Assembly: GCA_949948895.1 (NCBI GenBank)
Contig: CATLHE010000002.1
Span: 62,001-126,000, forward strand
From: an uncultured Christensenella sp.
Lineage (GTDB): Bacteria; Bacillota; Clostridia; Christensenellales; Pumilibacteraceae
Length of the DNA: 64,000 bases
Direction: 5' to 3'
The notes under the pieces are model-generated. The model was not told the DNA's origin and searched no databases. It saw only the letters and a list, made by a program, of their open reading frames with translations. This document shows positions 48,083-54,624 of the stretch, in pieces. How positions within the stretch are numbered: position 1 is the first letter of the stretch; every line of letters begins with the position of its first letter. The translations under genes were made by a program, and so were the position numbers.

Positions 48083-50794
48083 ATGGGACTGATTTCATTC
48101 ATAACGGGAAGCGATAACCGTCGCAACTTGAAACGACTTTCGGCGCGCGCCGAGCAAGTGCTTGCGCTCGAGGACAGGTTTGCCGCAATGTCGGACGACG
48201 AACTGAAAGGCATGACGGCGGAGTTCAAGCGCAGGTATGCCGAAAACTTCGAAACGCTCGACGATCTTTTGCCCGAGGCGTTCGCCGTCGTCAGAGAAGC
48301 GAGTAAGCGCGTGCTCCACATGAAGCACTTTAAAGTGCAGATCATGGGCGGTATCGCGTTGCATCAGGGCAGGATAGCCGAGATGCGCACGGGCGAAGGT
48401 AAAACGCTCGTCGCCACGCTCCCCGCATACCTTAACGCGCTTACGGGGCGCGGCGTGCATATAGTCACGGTCAACGATTACCTCGCGCGCTATGCCGCGG
48501 AATTGGTGGGCAAGATCCATAAATTTTTGGGACTTACCGTAGGCGTCGCCGTATCGGGCATGAATCCCGAAGCCAAGCGCGCGGCGTACAACTGCGACAT
48601 AACGTACGGCACCAACAACGAACTCGGGTTCGATTATCTCCGCGACAATATGGTCGTGCGCAAGCAGGACATGGTCCAGCGCGATCTTGCGTTTGCCATA
48701 ATCGACGAGGTCGACTCCATTCTCATCGACGAGGCGAGAACTCCGCTCATTATTTCTGGCAAGGGCGGCAAGAGCAGTGAAATGTACTCCAAAGCCAACA
48801 GGTTCGCGCGGCGGCTCGTCAAGGACGACGACTACGAGATCGACGAGAAAAAGCGCGCGATAAACCTTACCGAGCAGGGTATCGAACGCGCCGAGACCTA
48901 CTTTGAAGTGGAAAACCTTGCGGATATAGAAAACACCGAGCTTTATCACTATATAAACAACGCGCTCAAAGCCAACTTTATCATGAGCCGCGACAAGGAC
49001 TATATCATAAGCGACGGCGAGGTAGTCATAGTCGACGAGTTTACCGGCCGTCTCATGATAGGCAGAAGGTACAGTGACGGACTTCACCAAGCGATAGAAG
49101 CCAAAGAAAACGTGCGCATACAGTCGGAAAACAAGACGCTCGCGACGATAACGTTCCAGAACTATTTCAGGCTTTACGACAAGCTCTCGGGCATGACGGG
49201 TACGGCAAAGACGGAAGAAAACGAGTTCCGTTCCATTTACAAGCTCGACGTCGTGACCATTCCCACCAATCTTCCAAGCCAGCGCGTCGACGAAGAGGAC
49301 CTGTTGTTTACTACCGAAAAGGGCAAGCTCCGCGCGGTCGTCGAGGATATTAAAGAATGTTACGAACGCGGTCAGCCCGTGCTCGTCGGTACGACCAACG
49401 TAGAAAAGAGCGAAGAGCTCAGCCGCATGCTTCGCGTTGCCAAAGTTCCGCATAACGTACTGAACGCGAAAAACCACGCCAAAGAAGCGGCGATAGTCGC
49501 GCAGGCGGGCAGGCTCCACCAAGTGACGATAGCCACCAATATGGCAGGCCGCGGTACGGATATAATGCTGGGCGGTAACGCCGAGTTCTTGGCGAAAGAA
49601 AAACTTAAAAGGGAAGGCTACGACGAGCAGACCATCGATCTCGCGTCGTCGGTGTTCCCCGTGACTACGGAGGACGAGCAAAAAGCGCGCGATCAGTATA
49701 ACAAATATATCGAGGAATGTAAAAAGATCGTTGCGGAGGAAAAAGACGAGGTCGTCGCGTTCGGCGGCTTGCGTATAATCGGCACCGAGCGTCACGAATC
49801 GCGGCGTATAGATAATCAGCTCCGCGGCCGTGCGGGGCGTCAGGGCGATATCGGTTCGTCCATATTCTATCTTTCGGCAGAGGACGACGTTTTGAGGCTT
49901 TGGGGCGACAGGCTCAAGAAAGTCATGGCTATGTTCAAAGTGGACGAGGACACGCCGCTCCAAGCCAAAATACTTTCGCGCCAGATAGAAAACGCACAGC
50001 GCAATATAGAAGGGCGCAACTTCTCCGTTCGTAAGTCCGTTCTCGAGTACGACAACGTTATGAACAAACAGCGCGAGATAATCTACGCCGAGCGCGGCAA
50101 GGTGCTTAAAGGCATGCCCATGCGCGACGAGATACTCAGCATGATAAACGGGCGGTGCGTCGCCATAGTTGACGACTACACCGATCCCAAGTCGGATAGC
50201 GACGAGTGGGATGCCGAGGGGCTCAATAAGGAAGTCGAGCGCAAGCTCATGCCCGGCGAGACCGAGTTCTTTACCGAAGAGAAACTGACGAACTACACGC
50301 TCGACGAACTCAAAGATATGCTTTTCGAGGCGGTAAAAGCGACGTATCAAGCCAAGATAGACGATGCGGCTGAACACGGCGTGGACTTCGAAGAGATAGA
50401 AAGATACGTTATGCTCCGCGTCGTCGATAAGCGTTGGATGGATCATATCGATGATATGGACGCATTGAGGAGCGGTATCGGCTTAAAGGCGTACGGTCAG
50501 CAAGACCCCGTCATGGCGTACCAAAAGGAAGGGTTCGATATGTTCGACGAAATGATCGAGCATATCCATGAAGACGTTGTAAACATGCTCATGCACGCCA
50601 ACGTCGAGTATCCGCCCGAACCGCCCAAAAAAGCCAAAGAACAGGAAATGATAGCGACGCACGGAGGCTCGCAGGACGAAGGCAGTGCGAAAAAGCCCGA
50701 GGTCAAGTCCAAGTCTGAGCGCACGGGCAGAAACGATCCGTGCCCGTGCGGCAGCGGCAAAAAGTACAAGAACTGCTGCGGCAAGGAAAGTTAA
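48083..50794 (+). CDS. secA: Protein translocase ATPase SecA
   Basis: A 903-residue SecA, the motor that drives preproteins through SecYEG. Walker A is MRTGEGKTLVATLPAYLNAL, and the DEAD-type box reads IIDEVDSILIDEARTPLIIS. The helicase-type second domain has TNMAGRGTDIMLGGNAEF and GLRIIGTERHESRRIDNQLRG. The C-terminal zinc SEC-C motif is NDPCPCGSGKKYKNCCGKES. An AGAGGT SD precedes the ATG. It is cotranscribed with prfB, whose start follows after 3 nt. Confidence 0.98.
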   Translation: MGLISFITGSDNRRNLKRLSARAEQVLALEDRFAAMSDDELKGMTAEFKRRYAENFETLDDLLPEAFAVVREASKRVLHMKHFKVQIMGGIALHQGRIAEMRTGEGKTLVATLPAYLNALTGRGVHIVTVNDYLARYAAELVGKIHKFLGLTVGVAVSGMNPEAKRAAYNCDITYGTNNELGFDYLRDNMVVRKQDMVQRDLAFAIIDEVDSILIDEARTPLIISGKGGKSSEMYSKANRFARRLVKDDDYEIDEKKRAINLTEQGIERAETYFEVENLADIENTELYHYINNALKANFIMSRDKDYIISDGEVVIVDEFTGRLMIGRRYSDGLHQAIEAKENVRIQSENKTLATITFQNYFRLYDKLSGMTGTAKTEENEFRSIYKLDVVTIPTNLPSQRVDEEDLLFTTEKGKLRAVVEDIKECYERGQPVLVGTTNVEKSEELSRMLRVAKVPHNVLNAKNHAKEAAIVAQAGRLHQVTIATNMAGRGTDIMLGGNAEFLAKEKLKREGYDEQTIDLASSVFPVTTEDEQKARDQYNKYIEECKKIVAEEKDEVVAFGGLRIIGTERHESRRIDNQLRGRAGRQGDIGSSIFYLSAEDDVLRLWGDRLKKVMAMFKVDEDTPLQAKILSRQIENAQRNIEGRNFSVRKSVLEYDNVMNKQREIIYAERGKVLKGMPMRDEILSMINGRCVAIVDDYTDPKSDSDEWDAEGLNKEVERKLMPGETEFFTEEKLTNYTLDELKDMLFEAVKATYQAKIDDAAEHGVDFEEIERYVMLRVVDKRWMDHIDDMDALRSGIGLKAYGQQDPVMAYQKEGFDMFDEMIEHIHEDVVNMLMHANVEYPPEPPKKAKEQEMIATHGGSQDEGSAKKPEVKSKSERTGRNDPCPCGSGKKYKNCCGKES

Positions 50795-50797
50795 GTC

Positions 50798-51895
50798 ATG
50801 GACGTCGAAGAGTGCAAAGAACGGATACGCGCGGCGCTGGGCGTTATAAACGACGCCTATGCCGCCGTGCTTCCCGATAAGCTTAAAGAACGGCGGGCGG
50901 AGTTGGAACTTCGCCAAAACGACCCCGCCTTATATTCCGATCCAAAAGCGGCGCAGGCAGTAAACAGCGAAGCCAAGTATATCGATACGACGCTCGCCAA
51001 GTTCGACAGACTGTTCAAAACGGCGCACGATCTCGAAGCTATGGCGGAACTTCTTACGACCGAAGCGGACGAAGAGCTCGCGCAGGAGCTGTTTGCCGAG
51101 ACCGATACGCTGGAAAAGCAGGCGGACGAAGCGCAGATCGCCGCGCTCTTAAAGGGCGAGTACGATAAGTCCGACGCCATACTTTCACTGCATGCGGGCG
51201 CGGGCGGGACGGAAGCTCAGGACTGGGTGTCCATGCTTTTCCGTATGTACAAAATGTATTGCGAAAAAGCGGGCTACGCCGTCGAGGTGATTGACCGATT
51301 GGACGGAGACGAGGCGGGGATAAAGAGCGTAACGTTTACCGCGCGCGGTATAAATGCTTACGGGTATCTCAAAGCCGAAAAGGGCGTTCACCGCTTGGTG
51401 CGCATTTCGCCGTTCGACGCGAACGCGCGGCGGCACACGTCGTTTGCGAGTCTCGAGGTCATGCCCGAGATAAAGGACGATACGGCAGTTGTCATCAATG
51501 CCGACGATATCCGCGTCGATACGTTCAGGTCGAGCGGCGCCGGCGGTCAGCACATCAACAAGACCGACTCCGCTATACGTATCACGCATTTCCCGACTGG
51601 TATAGTCGTCACCTGCCAGAACGAGCGCAGTCAGACGCAAAACCGCGAGATGGCGTTTACCATGCTCAAGAGCAAGCTCGCCGAGCTGAAAGAGCGCGAA
51701 GCCGCCGAAAAAGCCGCGGGCATAAAAGGCGAGATCAAAAAGATAGAGTGGGGCAGTCAGATCCGCTCGTACGTGTTTCAACCGTATACGCTTGTCAAGG
51801 ACCACCGCACGGGCTACGAAAACTCCGATATACAGTCGGTCATGGACGGGGATATCGAAGGGTTTATTATCGATTACTTAAAGAAAAGCTGTTAG
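50798..51895 (+). CDS. prfB: Peptide chain release factor 2
   Basis: A 365-residue RF2, recognising UGA and UAA stop codons. The tripeptide anticodon SPF is in RISPFDANARRHTSFASLEV (near residue 204), and the peptidyl-tRNA hydrolysis GGQ is in FRSSGAGGQHINKTDSAIRI (near residue 248). Only one frame is needed from the first Met to the stop, so the in-frame UGA/+1 frameshift found in many bacterial prfB genes is absent. The gene lies 3 nt behind secA, as in Bacillus, and tsaD starts 4 nt after it. Confidence 0.97.
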   Translation: MDVEECKERIRAALGVINDAYAAVLPDKLKERRAELELRQNDPALYSDPKAAQAVNSEAKYIDTTLAKFDRLFKTAHDLEAMAELLTTEADEELAQELFAETDTLEKQADEAQIAALLKGEYDKSDAILSLHAGAGGTEAQDWVSMLFRMYKMYCEKAGYAVEVIDRLDGDEAGIKSVTFTARGINAYGYLKAEKGVHRLVRISPFDANARRHTSFASLEVMPEIKDDTAVVINADDIRVDTFRSSGAGGQHINKTDSAIRITHFPTGIVVTCQNERSQTQNREMAFTMLKSKLAELKEREAAEKAAGIKGEIKKIEWGSQIRSYVFQPYTLVKDHRTGYENSDIQSVMDGDIEGFIIDYLKKSC

Positions 51896-51899
51896 TACA

Positions 51900-52931
51900 A
51901 TGAACGGTAATGCGCAACATACGAATAATTCGGTCATTCTCGGTATCGAAACGTCGTGCGACGAGACGTCCGTCGCCGTCATGAAAGACGGCGAGCTTTT
52001 GTCCAACGTTATTTCTTCGCAGATAGAAATACATCGGAGATTCGGCGGGGTCGTGCCCGAGATAGCGTCGAGGAACCATTTGACGGCGATACTGCCCGTT
52101 ATCCGCGAAGCGTTGGAAAAAGCGGGCGTGGATAAGTCCGAGATAACGGCGGTCGCCGTGACTTACGGCGCGGGGCTTGTCGGCGCGCTTCTTGTCGGCG
52201 TGTCGGCGGCAAAGGCGCTTGCGTATTCGCTGGGCGTACCTCTGTACGCGGTCAATCATATCCAGGCGCATATTGCGGCAAACTATATAGCGACGCCCGA
52301 ATTGAAACCGCCGTTCCTTGCCGTGGTCGCGAGCGGCGGGCATACGGGCGTGGTGCGCGTGGACGGATATAACGAGTTCAACGCGCTCACTACGACCTGC
52401 GACGACGCGATAGGCGAGGCGTTCGACAAGGTCGCGCGCGCTTTGGAGTTGCCTTATCCCGGCGGACCCGAGATAGACAGACGCGCCGCGGACGGTCGGG
52501 CTTGCATCGAGTTCGTTTCGCATAAAAAGCGCGACGTGTCGGCTATAAGTTATTCGGGGCTCAAAACGGCTGTGGTCAATTATTTGCACAATGCAAAAAT
52601 GCGCGGCGAAAGCGTCGATATCAACGACGTGTGCGCGTCGTTCCAAAAGACGGCGGTCGATATGCTCGCGGGCGCGGCTGTTGCCGCAGTCAAGGATACG
52701 GGCATCGATACGATCGTGCTTGCCGGCGGTGTGGCGGCTAATTCGTATCTTCGTAAAAAGCTTGCCGACGACGGGCAAAAGCACGGGTTTACCGTTTATT
52801 TTCCGCCTATGTCGCTTTGTACGGACAACGCCGCAATGGTGTGCCGTCGCGCGCTCGATATGATCCGCGAAGGCAAGCCGCCCGCTACGCTCGGGCTCAA
52901 TGCGGTGAGCTATCTCAAAATTTCGGAGTAA
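51900..52931 (+). CDS. tsaD: tRNA threonylcarbamoyladenosine synthase subunit TsaD
   Basis: A 343-residue TsaD (YgjD/Gcp) of the ASKHA superfamily. With TsaB and TsaE it transfers the threonylcarbamoyl group to A37 of ANN-decoding tRNAs. Seen: ILGIETSCDETSVAVMKDGE at the start, VNHIQAHIAANYI with the metal-binding HxxxH, GGHTGVVRVDGYNEF, DDAIGEAFDKVARALELPYP and ACTDNAAM-like MSLCTDNAAMVCRRAL near the end. It starts 4 nt after the prfB stop without an SD, suggesting coupled translation. Confidence 0.97.
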   Translation: MNGNAQHTNNSVILGIETSCDETSVAVMKDGELLSNVISSQIEIHRRFGGVVPEIASRNHLTAILPVIREALEKAGVDKSEITAVAVTYGAGLVGALLVGVSAAKALAYSLGVPLYAVNHIQAHIAANYIATPELKPPFLAVVASGGHTGVVRVDGYNEFNALTTTCDDAIGEAFDKVARALELPYPGGPEIDRRAADGRACIEFVSHKKRDVSAISYSGLKTAVVNYLHNAKMRGESVDINDVCASFQKTAVDMLAGAAVAAVKDTGIDTIVLAGGVAANSYLRKKLADDGQKHGFTVYFPPMSLCTDNAAMVCRRALDMIREGKPPATLGLNAVSYLKISE

Positions 52932-52934
52932 CTG

Positions 52935-53666
52935 ATGAAAAACAAGATTGGATTCATGAACGATTCGGATAAGATATTCGTTACGATCGCGCTGTGGATA
53001 GCCGCGGTGTCGCTGTTTGCTACTGCGCTGACGCTGCCGATGCTGCCCAATCAGGTGACTATATTTTATAAGACGGTCGACGTCGATACTGAGTTTTTCA
53101 GTAAGTACAATAACTTGTTGATAGTGCTTGCGTCCGTTATACCCATAGGTATAATACTCGCCGCAGCGGCGCTTAGGCGGCGCGGAAAGATGACGTATAA
53201 TTTTACGTCGATAATGCTGTTCAGTATCATTCTGTCCGCGTGCTTCGGCGGTGTGACTATCTATGGGATAATACAGCAGTTCCATGCGAGCTCGGCGGTC
53301 GCGCGCACCGATAACAATGCGGTGATTGCGCTTACGGCGTCGTTTATCGTGTCGTTTGCCGTGTCGGTCATACCCGCGTTCTTTCATTCGCGCATGTTTG
53401 CAGCTAGCGTTGAGCGCAGAACGGAGCGCGCTTTGGCATTTTGCAGTATTCTCGATTGCTATTGGTATGTGGGAACATATGTGTTTTTGCTGTCGGGCGC
53501 GGCGTGCTCGTTTCTTGTGGGCGGGTTCGCGTATATCCCGCTCGCCGTGGCGGTCGTGTTTGTCGTGACGTTTTTGGCGGTCAAAACGCGCATAGCGCTC
53601 AAGCGCAAGGCGAAGGCGCGGACGGGTATGCATGACGCCATGGAAATCGATACAAAGCAAGAATAA
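52935..53666 (+). CDS. DUF1648-like membrane protein
   Basis: A 243-residue protein with about six helices (TIALWIAAVSLFATALTLPM, LIVLASVIPIGIILAAAALR, IMLFSIILSACFGGVTIYGI, then VIALTASFIVSFAVSVIPAF). The first loop LTLPMLPNQVTIFYKTVDVD resembles the LPxxIPxH/F beginning of DUF1648/SdpI proteins, which in Bacillus give immunity to killing factors, although the later part differs. The ATG at 52935 is 3 nt after tsaD with GGAG 9 nt upstream, so it belongs to the secA-prfB-tsaD operon. Its role is unknown. Confidence 0.7.
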   Translation: MKNKIGFMNDSDKIFVTIALWIAAVSLFATALTLPMLPNQVTIFYKTVDVDTEFFSKYNNLLIVLASVIPIGIILAAAALRRRGKMTYNFTSIMLFSIILSACFGGVTIYGIIQQFHASSAVARTDNNAVIALTASFIVSFAVSVIPAFFHSRMFAASVERRTERALAFCSILDCYWYVGTYVFLLSGAACSFLVGGFAYIPLAVAVVFVVTFLAVKTRIALKRKAKARTGMHDAMEIDTKQE

Positions 53667-53672
53667 CAAAAC

Positions 53673-53697
53673 AAAAGCGCCGTTGTCGGCGCTTTTT
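53673..53697. terminator. Terminator between the DUF1648-like gene and tetR
   Basis: A 10-bp perfect stem, AAAAGCGCCG with CGGCGCTTTT, has a TTGT loop. It can act in both directions. Confidence 0.85.
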
Positions 53698-53733
53698 AAG
53701 TGCTGTTTTTATTTGGGGTGTTTGGGGTAACGC

Positions 53734-54306
53734 CTAGTCGTCGAGGAATTTTTCGCCGAGGCAGGCGAGGCGTTCGCCCATGCCGGCTATCTCTTCTACC
53801 GATTCTTTCATGCCGTTATTGAGCCAATAGCCCAACAGACCCAGAAAGCCGTTGGATACGTATATGTAGTAAACGTCTATTTTGTGCGCCGAGCAGTCGG
53901 GGTGGAGCTTGGTCATCATGCCCGTGACTTTGTCGCGTCCGCTCTCGAGCGCGCGGGTGAGAAACGAGTTGTTGTTGCCGTGCGGGGAATTGAGGATCAT
54001 TCTGCATACCGATGCGTTTCTTGCCACAAACTCGAAAAACATGACGTAAAAGCTTTTTTCGGGCATGCCGTCGCCCGATAACGCCGCGCGCGCCAGCGAT
54101 TGAGCAAAGTCCTGCTCTATGTGCGTTTCCATTTCGTTGAACACCGACGTTACTGAGTCGTAATGGTAGTAAAACGTTGCGCGGTTTACTTTTGCGGCGC
54201 TACACAGCGAGGTGACGGAGATGTCCTCGAGCGGGGATTTTTCCAGCATTTTTATAAGCGTCGATTTGATCTTATCGGTCGTTCGCTTTTTGGGTTTTGT
54301 CGCCAT
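53734..54306 (-). CDS. TetR/AcrR-family regulator
   Basis: A 190-residue TetR-type repressor. The N-terminal HTH (TTDKIKSTLIKMLEKSPLED, then ISVTSLCSAAKVNRATFYYHYDS) is canonical. The C-terminal ligand domain resembles the DhaS/TetR_C_8 kind (ASVCRMILNSPHGNNNSFLT, then VSNGFLGLLGYWLNNGMKES). It is divergent from copA, but the 318 bp between them hold a dispersed repeat and no shared operator was found, so it may regulate only itself or a distant gene. The SD GAGG is 10 nt from the ATG. Confidence 0.9.
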   Translation of the reverse strand: MATKPKKRTTDKIKSTLIKMLEKSPLEDISVTSLCSAAKVNRATFYYHYDSVTSVFNEMETHIEQDFAQSLARAALSGDGMPEKSFYVMFFEFVARNASVCRMILNSPHGNNNSFLTRALESGRDKVTGMMTKLHPDCSAHKIDVYYIYVSNGFLGLLGYWLNNGMKESVEEIAGMGERLACLGEKFLDD

Positions 54307-54335
54307 ATTCTATCGCCTCGGATCTTATTGCTATA

Positions 54336-54364
54336 ATTATACACCTTTCTAGACATATTGTCAA
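54336..54364 (-). promoter_or_regulatory. tetR promoter
   Basis: On the minus strand, TTGACA (complement of 54359-54364), 17 bp and TATAAT (complement of 54336-54341). TGTCTAGA lies in the spacer. Confidence 0.8.
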
Positions 54365-54372
54365 ATTTATCT

Positions 54373-54500
54373 CGTACTTCTTTTGAAAAAGAAGTACGCA
54401 AGAAAACTTTACAATGACAGCAAGACGGGTGGCGGAGTGCGACGGAAATACGGTATTGCCGAATAAAAGTATTGTACGTTTGAAAAAGAAGTAAGGTCAG
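54373..54500. repeat. Family-D repeat, inverted copy
   Basis: GTACTTCTTTTGAAAAAGAA, then GTACGCAAGAAAACTTTA, is the reverse complement of the family-D unit at 43200-43250. A partial second palindrome arm (TTTGAAAAAGAAGTAAG) lies at about 54480. No gene is seen between tetR and copA. Confidence 0.75.
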
Positions 54501-54586
54501 CTTTTGAGTATCGGCTGATTATGCGGGGTGTATAGCCGGTATGTAATTTAATTCCTAGTAAACTTGTATGAATTAACGTAATTCGC

Positions 54587-54615
54587 TTGACATAATAGTA
54601 TACGGGTGGTAGAAT
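54587..54615 (+). promoter_or_regulatory. copA promoter with possible CsoR-like site
   Basis: TTGACA (54587-54592), 17 bp and TAGAAT (54610-54615), 9 nt from the ATG. The spacer holds TATACGGGTGGTAG, which resembles part of CsoR operators (TACGGG, GGTA). No csoR or copY gene is in the window. Confidence 0.6.
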
Positions 54616-54624
54616 AATATCGAT

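Noticed and set aside
48095-50446. 783-codon ORF on the minus strand opposite secA
   Set aside because: It is a shadow of secA in GC-biased codons; its translation has no domain pattern and secA is complete and canonical.
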